This document shows, piece after piece, positions 1 to 12,404 of a stretch of 64,000 nt of DNA. This DNA comes from Campylorhamphus procurvoides. Lineage: Eukaryota; Chordata; Aves; Passeriformes; Dendrocolaptidae. The stretch covers positions 626,822 to 690,821 of the forward strand of contig WBMV01008303.1 in NCBI GenBank assembly GCA_013396655.1, in the 5' to 3' direction. A program made the position numbers and the translations under genes. The stretch's first letter is position 1, and the number at the start of each line of letters is the position of its first letter. Under the pieces are notes generated by a model, which saw only the letters and a program-made list of their open reading frames with translations, made no database searches and was not told the DNA's origin.

Positions 1-2906
1 GAACGAGTCGGATTTTTGCCTGTGCCAAATTTTACAGAAACCTCTCGACACTGCTTAAAAGGCTGGTTTGGTTTGGTTTTCTGAGTTTCTACCTCTTGGC
101 TCTTGCCCGGGAAGGCTTGGGCAGAACTCAGTTTTAGCATCCAAATTACAAAGTGTCCGTGGTGCATTTGACACGGCTCCAGGACCGCGATGTCACAGAG
201 GCTGCCCTGTCCTGCCCAAAGGCACAGGCACCGTCCTCTGCCTGGACACAGTTTGCCACTTCTCTCCAACAGGGAAACAGAGGGGAAAGCAAAAGGATGT
301 AACCCAGAAGGTGAAGCTTTGCCTGGTGTACAAGAGAAAATAAACTCCTCACAAAAATGAAGACAGAAGGAATTAATTCAGCCCAGAAACAAGGATTCCT
401 TTTGGTGCCTGGCTCCTCAATAATAAAGAAATAGATGAGGAGTTAGAACCAGGTAAAGCCAAAAGAGATCCTGATTTCCTTGGCTATTTGTTCATCAGTG
501 ATGTGTGTTAACATTCTGCCTACAGCTAGACTAATTTGGAAGCCAACTGCTTAGAGGGCTCTGCAAGTAAGAGAAGGGATTTTTCAGCCATCTGAATAGA
601 AACCAAACTTGTCCTCCCCTTTAGTCATCTTACCTTAAGGTCCTCCAGGTTGTCTGTGAACTTGACTACAGGAATCAACAGAACTGGAGCAAAAAATCCT
701 GCTGCCTTCCACTAAAACAAGTCCAGGAGAACTTATGAGCATACAGTAGGTTTTACCAGGCTGATGCAAACAACAAGAAAATACAGCACAGGACCACAGT
801 GTGAGGTTCTCCTACAGGGCTACCCTGACTTTGTTTTAAGCAGTGCAATTCATTTAAAGCAAGACTTTAGAAAAAACAAGTAGATTTGAACAAGGTACAC
901 AGCAGAGCTGGTCAGGAAGCCCTGAATGAAATATTAAATAGGACTTTTAGCCTGAAGTGGGGAAAACCTCTGTTATGTGGATGATGGCACTGGGGCCACT
1001 TTACTGGCCACTAGTGACAGTCACTGCAGCCCATCTTGAGGCACCACCAGCAGCTTGAATGAGCAAGACAGGAAAAGACATTTTAGTGTACAGTGAAAGG
1101 GAAGCATAAAAAAGTCTCAGAGACCCAAGAAGTTTGAATCAGAGTTTGGGTTTTTTTCAGGTTCAAGGACGTATCTGCAATTTCCATGGCCAGGCCACTC
1201 TAGGCAAAGCAGGCACCTGAACAGGCAGCAGGAGGAGAAACACTGCAGGTGTAAAACTGCTTTTGGGTGCAGCAGCAACTGCTGCCCAGTGTGAACATTC
1301 CCTTACAGCATTTGTTCCCCAACCCAGAGCAGGTGTCTGAATACTCCTCACTTAAGAATGTGCTCCATTAAATGCAGTGTGATTATTCCTCAGGTGAGAG
1401 GAAGCTTTAAGGCTTGCAAGGCTTAACATTCGGCAAATCTTCCAGATTTCTCAGCTGAAGGAATAAACAAAATATAAATATCAACTTACGTGAGACTAAC
1501 AGGTGTTTTCCTGTAATTGTCATGTTGCTTGCATTGTACCTGAGTCACAGTATGAAAATCCTTTACCAGAAGAATCAGGTCAATAGGAGTATCCACATGA
1601 AACCAGGAACATTAAAAAAAGAAAACCAAGACACCTGAGTCAGCATCAACCAGATTGAATCACTGTCAGACAAACAAGGAAGTTTGGAAACTCTATGACA
1701 GGTATTTTGTTTGGGAATTTCCTCTTACATATAACTTGAGATATTCTAAATCAACTTTTACTGCAGAAACTGCTTCAAGGAACAATAATGGAAAATTAAA
1801 TATTCCTCAAAATTAAGATATTAATAGCATTAAATGACAGTGTCCTCTAAATCCAGCCTCTTGACTGCTGACATATATAGCGATAAACCCCTTTCACTCT
1901 GGTAACCCACTGCACTGGGCAGGACTCCCAGCTCTACCCATCAGGAAACCTCCATTTGGTCATGATATTTTGCTACTAAGACTTAACGGCAATAATTATA
2001 AGTAACTGTCAATGCTACTGAGTTAGTTTCATTAAAATTAAGTAATTCTAATCAAACACATTAATCCCTTTTGAAAAAAATGCGTCCATGCACAGGTACA
2101 GAAGAAAATATAAAGCTTTCATGATAATTTATACAGGTGGGGTAAAGAAAAAATAGCTATTAATTTTAGTCTGTCTGAAGTTCATAAAGCATTCTCGCCA
2201 ACCCTAAACACTGAAAGGAATGAATAATCAATTTCCCTACTGACTTCCTCTTCAATAGGTTATAGAAACCAGATGAAACTTTTTTTTTATAATCATTGGC
2301 CTAATAAAACATTTCTGGCAGACTCTGTAGCGAGTGAAGGACTATAAAAAGAATATTTTAGTCTTCTTTGAAAAGTGTATGAGCAAGAAGAAATGAGATT
2401 TTTAGTGACTCACTAGGTATTTGTATAACATTAAATAAATTCTGTCTAGGCAACGCTTAGGAGAAAGAAACCTTTTGTTACTCCAAACCCTTGTCTTTTA
2501 GATGGAAGTATGAGAAATATCCATTGTTCACAGCCAATTTATTCTTGAAGAATCCTAGAATTGCCCCTTTCAGTACTAAAAAGTCTAGAGTAAGCAAATG
2601 GACAGATCACAGGTAATGTCCTAGTTCCTGTCCATGTAAAAGGCCAGATTTGCATCAGTGATGTCCAGGCCTGTGATGTTACTCCACAGTATTCTGGAGT
2701 TTATATTTTTTTCCCCCTGAATGAAATGACTTCCTTGCCTCAAAGAAACATTTTCAACATCCAGCCAGCAAAATCCCTTAAAGAAGGGCCATAAAAACAG
2801 TCTCAGATCATTTGAGTTCAAGGTGGATATTCTCTGCCCTCATCTATAGATTTATCCCAAATCTCCCTCTACACCCGTATGAAGATAGTGATATAAGTAT
2901 TATTTC

Positions 2907-2954
2907 TCACCTGCCTCCCTTAGCAAGTCAGTCACCTGCTCCCTTAGCAAGGGG
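2907..2954. repeat. Tandem duplication of about 24 bp
   Basis: Two adjacent copies (2907-2931 and 2932-2954) share 'tcacctgc' followed by 'cccttagcaag'. On the minus strand each copy contributes a CAG|GTGA splice-donor-like site, so a minus-strand exon here would have two alternative donors. The copies differ by a 2-base indel and a few substitutions. Confidence 0.75.
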
Positions 2955-5383
2955 CATCCTTCCCTTTTAATTTCTGTGAGCCTCTTCTAAAACAGTAAAC
3001 ACCTCAAATTCCAGAAGCTGCAATATTAACATACCCACTCCATTCATCATCTTGGTCACTCAGCCACATGTTCTGCTTTCCTGTCGCATCTTTCCAAATC
3101 ACGAATTTCCTGTATTTACACAGGATTGTGTGAAAAGGACTCCTTTATGCACAACCACAGTAAACATAAACAACTGAAGATTTTTTCCTCCCGAAGACTC
3201 TAGTGTCAAGTTTAAGTCCTCACATGAGAATGGCAGTTGTCATTGACATGAAGTTTCGAGCTGCCACATTGCAGGATAAAAGCAAAAAGCTGACCCAAAC
3301 ACACTCCAAAGGTTCAGAAAATAAACCCATCTTTCAAATTTTTTAGATAATTTTGTTTAAGTCTTGGTTTCTAATAATTTGAACAGTAAAATTATCAGCT
3401 GGAATATTGTGCCTATTTCAAGCAGAAATTTGGCAGTCATTTGGGAATAAGCAAATACCATAGGGAAGAACCACATAATAAAATTACATAATAAAAATAT
3501 GTTCTTCCACACATTTACTAAGGTTCACTAAGTTTGAATGTAACATCATGAAACATCCTGATATTTTTTTTCCCTTTGCTATTTCAGACTTATTTCTTTT
3601 GCTTATACTAAACCACAAACAGAAAATAAAAGGGCCCACATGAGAGGTGAGGAGACTCAGCATACTTTGCAAAGAACATAATAGGATTAGGAAAACAGCA
3701 GCATTTCTTGTTAAATAGAGAGCAAGGAAACTGTTTATGAGGTTTGGGGGTCACTTGAACTATTCAGGAAAGCTTCTTACAGAGCAGCAGCTGATCACAA
3801 GTGAAGTGCACAAGAGCACATAAAACAGGCACAAGAGAACCAATTCACTTCCTCCATCCCTTCCATGCTCTACTCAAGGAAAAGAGTAATATTTCAATTA
3901 CTATTGCAAACTCACTAAAGGAAAATATTTCATCCCATTCTCCAAAACGTTATTCAGCAACTGAGAGGAAAAAACCCCCAGGAACAGACAATCACTGAAA
4001 GTTTGAACAAAACACAGGGGAAGGAAAGGAAATACAGTAATATGGATACAAAAGGATTTTCAGATTGAAATAAGATTCAACCTCATGATTCATTAACATA
4101 TCCACCTCACAAGGACAACTTATCTCAAGACATCTATCTAACTACATTAGTGCCTTTTAAATAGGACATAAATACAATCCCTTGTATTACCCAGCAGCTG
4201 TCAAAAACAAACTTGGTGTGGTTTGGTTCTTTGTTGTGGGTTTGTTTTGGGGTTTTTTCCCCCTTTGCAGTTACATTTTCAACAACTATATAATGCAGCT
4301 TTTGCTTCACAGAAAAAAGCAACAGAATTGTAAACCTAAATCATTCTGTGAGACAAAGATAAGCAGCTTCTTCTTTGTGATGGAAATAATTCTGATTTTG
4401 CAATTGATGCTTTGTAAAGCTACAAGCTAAGTGATGAAACCTGACACCCTGGACAACCACCAGATCCTGACAGAGAAAACAATCTTGATCAGGTATGGAA
4501 CTGAACTCTGCACTGTTATTTGCCTTTGCCATTCAGCTTCCTTGTGGATAAAAGCACTAAATGCATTGCCATGTGTGCCTGAGCACCACTGCCTTAGATT
4601 GCTTTCTACAGAGCATCTCATTTTGGATATTTCACTTGCAATGCAAATAAACAATAGAAAAAGGTCCCTAAGACATGACCTTTGGTCTTAAGATGTTTGC
4701 CTTCACCAAGAGCTGCATTCCTTCAGATCCTCTGGGGACTATTTACGTGAATGATTTTGCATCTGAAATTCCTTACCTGTACTTCACCTCTGAGCTAAGA
4801 AAACACCACAGCTTAGTAAGTTACTCTAGATTCCAACACTTAGAAATGAAGTTTGCTGCAGAACTAAATGGTGAGGCAGCTCACTGTCCTCTGTTCTAAT
4901 TGCTCTTTATCCTGGTTTTCCACAGTGAAGAATGGGTTTGTTCCTCGCTGAGAAATTATGACCCTGAAATCTTAGCCCAATCATATACTTTAAAATCTTC
5001 ACCTGAGCGCTCTGCAATGTTGACAAAAATAGAACTTTACTACTGACCAGGTAGTAAAATGCCTTCCTAAAAAGACCCTCTCCCATATCATGTCACTGCT
5101 GGATTTCAAGCCTATAAACCCTGGTATTTCAGGACCCACTTAATGCTGGCTGACTCATCAGAACTTGTAAATGGTCCAGGACAGTTTGAAATTACCAAAG
5201 TTATAAATCATAGATCATTCATTAGTAATAAGTTGAAGACAAAGCCACAAGAGTGCAGAGATCTGAGCACCCTCTCCATTGTCACACTCTATACAACATT
5301 TAACAGATTCCACTAATAAAAACCTTTATAAATAAATACATAGAAATCTTTTAATGAAAATTTAATCAGAAAATGTCAGGATA

Positions 5384-5420
5384 CTATATACATGTAGTAT
5401 ATATATATGCTATATACATA
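5384..5420. repeat. AT-dinucleotide-rich simple repeat
   Basis: A short degenerate (TA)n stretch, with 'tatatatata'-like cores interrupted by 'catgtag' and 'gc'. No function is indicated. Confidence 0.7.
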
Positions 5421-8400
5421 AAAGTACTCCATATGTAGCAGACTATTCTGAAATGCAACTGGGCACAGTATGTCCTGAGAGCATAAAGAGCAGCAGCTCA
5501 AAACAGAACAATTTCAACCATTTCAGACCCAGGTGTGGTTTCTTCATCTTTGCAGTTCATTCCACTTGCCCTGCAGCTGAACTTAATCTATAAATACATA
5601 ACAGTAAGGAAAGAGATCCTCTGGAGACAGCAGTGCACTTAAAACAATAGGTAGCTGGTATTATTTTCATCTTACAGAGACAGCAAGTGATCACGTAACA
5701 GCTCTCCTGGTCTCCAGATACCTTTAAAGCACATTCCATTTTATTGGGCTCACACAAGACAATTTCTCCCAAATCAGGCACAATGTTAGTACCACCAGCA
5801 CCTTCCTCAGCTGCAGCGTTAAATAGAACATGAATCAGAACCTCAAAGAACAACATGCTGCCTCTCTTAGATATGTTCTCAAGTACCAAAAAACATCTAC
5901 AGAACAAGGTAGAAACATGATATGAAGACACATGAAACCAGCACAAGAACACCAGTTAAACTGCTACTATGGCCAAGTCAATTAACAGCCTCAACAATCC
6001 CACAAAAGTCAGACTGGTTAGAAACAGACACATCTAGATCTACTGTTCCTAGACTCTGGAGGAAGAATTCTGCTAAATAATGTATTTAAGATATTGTTTT
6101 ATATAGAGGTTTGGGGCTGGATGTGGGTGTTTTAGTCAGCTACAACTCAGTCCCAGGGGATAAGAGTACAAGCCACTCCTCTCAGCAGTTTATCTGCATC
6201 ATTACTCTTACACTAATGTGACCCTCTCCTATCACCCCTATAATCCCACCCCCCAATATACCCATGTACACTAATATATGCTTAGATAAAAACACCCACC
6301 ACCTATACCAGCCATGACCACTTCCTCATTGCTGTGGCAACACCATGTTGAGCTGCAGAGCTGAGAAAACATGAGCTCAACCTTTTCAACCTCTTTCACG
6401 TGACAAATAAGAAACTTCTTTCTACCATCTTATGCCAGAAAGATGACAACGAAACTTGCCCTCGACAGGGCTACACACATTAATCAGAATTGTGAAGCAA
6501 AATGCAGAGGTGCTTAGATCAGATCCTGCTTCTCTGGATCACAGCAAAACTTTTGGCAGCTTGCAGAGTAAAACTTGAAACTGGGGAAATGATGTACAGT
6601 TTTATACACCCACACTTAAAAGTCATAGCCATCATTAGTGCTCATTCACAGGTATCTGGAAATAAGACAGATTTTCAATAGAAATCTCCATAAGATTAGG
6701 GTGCTTCGGTGCTGTGGTATAATAAGGTCTTAAAAATAACAATTTGAAGGCTCTGTAAAGTAAATTTATCAGTCTATATTAGTTTCCCTTCACAATAATA
6801 CTACATCATAGATGTCACTGAAATCTAATCAGCTGTATTAACACCTACATCACAGATTTCAATATCACTGATTATCTAGTTTTTCAGAAAAATGTACTTG
6901 CTACTGAAACTTGAGCCAAGACGTGTAGCCCAAGTGATATTTCCAGTATCTGAACAACAGCTCTGTACTCACAAGAAACTAAAAGAGGAAAATGATCTTG
7001 AATGACTCTTTGTCAATCACGACACAACTTGGGATTTAAAATTATAATTGCACGTTGACAAGTGAAAAAAGTTTTAGCCCAGAGTTTCTTTAAGTCTCTT
7101 TGCTGTGGGTTGAGTTTTTAAATGTTATGTTCCTGAACTATCTTCAATGAAGTTTAATAACTGTCTTTTAATGAAACAAAGAAGAAAGCAGAGTACATTT
7201 CCTGGGAACAAATCAAAACTTGGCAGGACTCAATTTACTGAGGATTTTTTCAATTGCTGTATTAAAAAGGTGATTAAAGAGATAATCATTCCTGCTGCCC
7301 AAAGAACTGTCCCTCAGACTGGAGAGATATTTAGAAGCTGAAAGAGCAAATAGTCAGGTTGTCCTGAGTAGAACAACATTCCAGTTCACCTTCTCCTAGT
7401 CATCAGTAGTTCACTTTTCTCCAGAACTCAGAATCAACTAATTTTTCCCCCTCCAATATTGTTAAAAATGCATTTCTGGGCCACTTTTATGAGCTCCCTC
7501 AGAACCCCCTATGCATTTGCCAAAAGAATTTAAGTTGTGGGAAAAAAATTATCTTTTTATCCAGTATATTAAACAATCTGGAGGTTTATTATACATGATA
7601 TATTACATCATCCCAGCTGATACCACTATCACTTTTCCTTTCAATTTTGTTGTGGCTCAGAATAACGAAACAATCAGAATTCTTGTTCTATGCCACTACA
7701 TGTTATTACAGATAATGCCTTACTACATAAAAAAATAAATCTTTTGTATGTATTTCAAAGACATAATTTCAAAGAGTATCAAGTTATTTCTGCTGACAAA
7801 GGATGTGGTGAAATACTAAGTTCACTGCCAACAACTTCACAAATTCACAAATTGTGTCACAATGACAAAAAAAAATTATAATCTTAAACTATTTCCCAGA
7901 GTTTGATGTAATATCCTGAAGAGAGAAGTAATAAGTCTCTCAAAACCATCAGACATCATTGCTTTAGAAACCTGCAATTGTATTTTACATGCTTTTTGAC
8001 TACGTAGTTCACATCAGGTAAATACAGGTAAAAAGCATAGCAAATATTCTCAGTATGCACACTGAATAGTGTTTTAAAATAAATGCCAGTAATAGCAGGA
8101 CATTTGTTCAAAGTGGCCCAAACCATCTGCTATTGATTAAAACCTGCCCTGCCCCTCCAATATCTCAATCACTTGGAACATGTCCAGAATTTCTGCCTAT
8201 CTATAATTTTAAAATAGACAGGGGAAAAAAAGTAATTTTGAAAACCTCAAACACCTCACCACAGTTACTTGGTGCAATAAACGTGACTTCATCTCAAGAA
8301 GCAGATGCAGCACTTCCTGTTAGATGCAGACCCCCTGCCTTAAATTAAAATATACACAGGCTCAGCATTTTGGGCAAATAAAAATGTTTAAATGAGCGGC

Positions 8401-11400
8401 TATTAGACAAGAGGTGAACCACAAGTTCAACATGCAGAGACCACAATATGCACCAGAACCCCCAAGAGCTACAAACAGTGGCTTAGGCATATACTTAGTC
8501 CCATGTTTTACTATAACCTGCCAATTTTTTTATGCCTTGGCATTTGCTGCATACTGTTAATCTTTTGAATGACTGTGGATGCAAGTAGGTGGAATATGTA
8601 ATTCCAGGGGAATTCCATTATAACTTATCAGAAATGAATCTTACTACCTACTATACCATCAAGTTCCTGTTGTGCCTACGGATTAGTTCCCTCAAACTTG
8701 TTTCTTATTAAAGCATTTGAACTCTGAAATTGTACATTTTCTAAAACTTGAAAGGCACTCACAAGGAACTCGCTTGGCAAGAGTCAGTCATTCTTGCATT
8801 TTTAGCTCCTATGACTGTACTCATGTGCTTCTTCTTTTATTAGGATATTTTTTAAGCTACTAATTACTTGTACACCTCCCTGATTAATATTATCACGGGA
8901 TTGATAATTCAAATCACAACTTTATGAAAAATAATATGGTTTAAGCATCACGGTATTAGAACATATGAGAAAGAACTCGCATAAACAATATATTACATGC
9001 AAATAACACACCCCAGAGCACATGCAGTTTCTGCTCTGAACATCTTGACAGTTTCATCTTCACCTTTGCTATGGAGGCAAAAAAACTCCAATGAAACAAA
9101 GAAAAACACAGAAACAAAGCAGTGGGAATTGGTATACATTGACTAAAACTAAAATGACCCAGGCCTTACTAGAAAGCATTAAGGACTGATTCCTTCAACT
9201 AGTTCAACACAGTCCTCCCATTTTCCACAATCATAGATCTTCACTAACTGACTTACAGATTAACATGGCAACGAAAAGAAAAATGTATTCTCAGGAGACT
9301 TCATTTCTCCTGAAAGCTCCCAGGCTGAGATTAAAGTAACACAACGTGAAAAGGAGCCACACAAGCCCCTGCCACACCATTGTGGTAATATTCATCAGCT
9401 CCAGAGGCACTATGTCTAGCAGGAATTCAGGAGTTAAATATTTTCACTTTGACAGGAACATCTGTTTAAGCCATCTGCACATTTCCCTTGTGGCCATTTG
9501 TCCACAAGAAGCTGGGCTAAAGCTAAAGGTATTCTGTATAACAAGAAATACCTGTAAAAGAAGGAGAAAAGAAGAATGGAGTAAAAGGAAAAGACAAGGA
9601 AGAAAGGGAGGAGGAACACAGAAGCACCCAAAAATTAACAGCAGAAGGAATATCCAACAGAAGGATATTCCCAAGATGAGAAAACCAGCAGAAGTCTCAG
9701 AGCAGAAAATGAGAAAGAATAGATGGATCAAGGCTGGAACATTTGGACCCATGTGGAAACGAAGTGAGTTGAAAGCACATGACTCTGCTGGGGATCAGAC
9801 CTCAGGGCTTGAGTCTCCATTTGAGTATTATTTCCTGGAAACAAAATAGGTTTGAGTTCAGATTAGGAAGACATTAATGCTTCTTGCTGTGTTATTGCAA
9901 TTCCATAATTCTGCAGTATCACCAGTCTATCAAACAAGTTCTCAGTTTCAAAAGGTGAATCCTTAGTACACCAAATACAAGAGTTAGGATTCAAAGAATT
10001 AAACCTTTTCTATATGAGATAGAAGGTGGACATGACCATTTTCTGAATTAGTATTTTTAAATTCAAGACTACAGTGCTTTTGAATGGGAATAGCACTTCA
10101 AAAACCTTTCTTCCTCCTACCTCCACATAGCTGGAGTCAGAACTCATTTCAGCAAGCTGGACGCTGAAAACATTTACCATTTACAATAAGTTTGGTGTTT
10201 CCAGTTGGATGACTGAAATGCATCAGTCAGCCCTCTGAGCAGCTTGGAGACCCACACCCATGGGCAAACAAATGCATTTAACTTCAAAGAAGTAATTGCA
10301 GTGTATGTGAGCACGTGCATGGTTCTACTTTAGTAATCACTTAAACACATAAGACTTAAAATTCAGGCATATTTGCATGAGCCCAAAAAGTAATGTACCA
10401 AATGCAGTTTAACCCCTTGAGCTCCACGTGTGACCAACCTCCAGTGTAATGAAGTCATTGTAGGTTAGGCTTTTCCACACATGCCAGAATCATCATAACA
10501 GCTCCAGGTGCCCAAAGGGAGAAATGTTGCTGCCTTTCTCCTGCTGTGTTCCCCACTTATCCCACATGACTCTCAAGCACAGAAACCCTTCATTAAGTTG
10601 GTGCTATTCAATAAAGAGGCAGAGGATTGACTATGTTTGTTTGGGGTTTGGATGGGTTTTTTTTCTGGGATAGCTTGCTGACATTTTAATGAGTTGAATC
10701 AAAGCAAGAAGCATTCCAGCAAACATCAAAGCTGGCACAAGGTACTTGGTGAGAACACGTAGGCAGGAGGACAGGAACAAGAACATGGGAGATGACAGGA
10801 CTCCCTGTTTCAGCAGCTGTGAGCTGTTAAGCATGTTCACCCTCTGTTAAGAACCATGCACATAGTGGGCAGATATTTTGCAGTTTTCCCTTTTCCTTCA
10901 CAGCCAATTTTACATGGTAAAGTACCCAAAACAGAAAAGAGCACCTACACGAGGTAAGAATCACATTTTCACCTCCAAGCTCTGTATATGAAGGGGGTGT
11001 GCACACAGAAATAACTCTGGTCAGACTTCCTGGCTATTCTCACTTAAGTTGAATGAAACTGGTATTATACATATTTGTTCTCAAACTATTTAAGTCCGTG
11101 TTGTAGTTAGAGGAAAAAATACTTTTTTTTTATGAGACTTAAGTAGACATTCTAAGCATTTGCTATAAGAAACATACTTTCTCTGTAGTTAATGCAAAGA
11201 AACACAGTCCTCCATAGGGCACCTTAGAAGTGCAATCTGGATCAGGTGCCCTGAATGGCTGGCAGAAGAGCATTGCTTTCTGGAGAAGACTAGGAAGGAA
11301 TGATTTAAAATATCTGTGTGTTTAGATAGTGTGATCCCACATAATCTGAAAAGGAAATCACTAAATTACATTATGTCTTTGCAATGCAGTGGAGCTTATC

Positions 11401-12333
11401 TCCCAGATAAATAAAGACTAAAACAGTACATCTAGATTTTGATCTGCACTTCCCTAAAGGACAGCTGTAAATACCTGGATTTGACCCAGACACATCACTG
11501 ATTTAATTTTTTTCTTTTTTTCACAACTAGTGACACCTACTCTTCTTCTACATTTATATTTGAACAAAGAATATAAGGCCTTCAGTTGACATGAATTTGC
11601 CCTACTGCTATAAAGGAAGAGATGTAACAGATGTCTCCTGAGGAGGAGGTTAATATAAAATCATTAGCAGAAAATAAACAATAGTTCTGAAGACCTTAAA
11701 TTGCTCGGAAATTGTTTTGAATCTATACTTCTTCCTAAAACTTGACCAGATTAAAAACTTGTTTAACTTGAACAGGAGTTACTTTCCCTGCTCTGAGCCT
11801 ACCTCAAAACAGAAAGTTTGGATAAACATAAGGGATCTAGTACCTCTTCTCTCACCTCTTCCTTCTTCAAATGATTTATATCACTGGCATCCTCTGTAAA
11901 CCAGCTAACTAAAGCTTCCCCACAGTTCTAAATCTGTATGTAGAACATATTTCCTACAACCAAAAGCAATGTTAAAAGGAATTGCCTCCAAACACATTCC
12001 TAAAACTTTTGTTGAGTAAAAATAGTTGGAAACACAGTAAACCCATCCCTCCAGAAGTTTCATTCTTGTCTTCAAGCAAATTAAAACCATTGGAGGAGTG
12101 TGATCAAAAAAGAAAACCAGCACCTATTTGTCCTTAGCAATAACATTTACTGTACTGACAGCATGGGAAGGCAGCTTAACATCTGAAACCTTCTTCTGTT
12201 TATCTTTCTGTCACAAAATAACACAGGCACCTTTTTAAACATGAGAACGACAGGCAGTGAATCATATTTAATATCAGGCTGACTAGATAAAAAATCTGTG
12301 GTGTTCTACGACACTGTGCCTCCTAAAACATCC

Positions 12334-12404
12334 TATATATTCAGGTGTGTTATCGAACATCCAGGCATAAATGATCATATGTATTCAGGTGTGCTGTAGA
12401 ATGT
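12334..12404. repeat. Imperfect direct repeat, about 28 bp, 43-bp spacing
   Basis: Two copies (12334-12360 and 12377-12404) share 'attcaggtgtg' followed by a related 'nt(a/g)tngaa(c/t)(a/g)t' tail. The spacer and the sequence downstream are very AT-rich. This looks like local duplication and not a known element. Confidence 0.5.

Noticed and set aside
2621..2821. A minus-strand frame that looks protein-like (contains RILWSNITGLDITDANLAFY)
   Set aside because: A weak acceptor, a stop codon with no donor and no plausible polyadenylation signal nearby. It cannot be told apart from a chance frame.
6309..6360. A 52-base minus-strand exon-like segment with good acceptor and donor
   Set aside because: Neither open frame gives the exit phase needed to join the 5722-5896 candidate, and it is too short to support alone.
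9346..9849. A 167-codon plus-strand frame rich in Lys/Arg
   Set aside because: It runs through an A/purine-rich stretch (about 9540-9720) where stops are rare by composition. It is antisense to the inferred transcription direction and unknown as a family.
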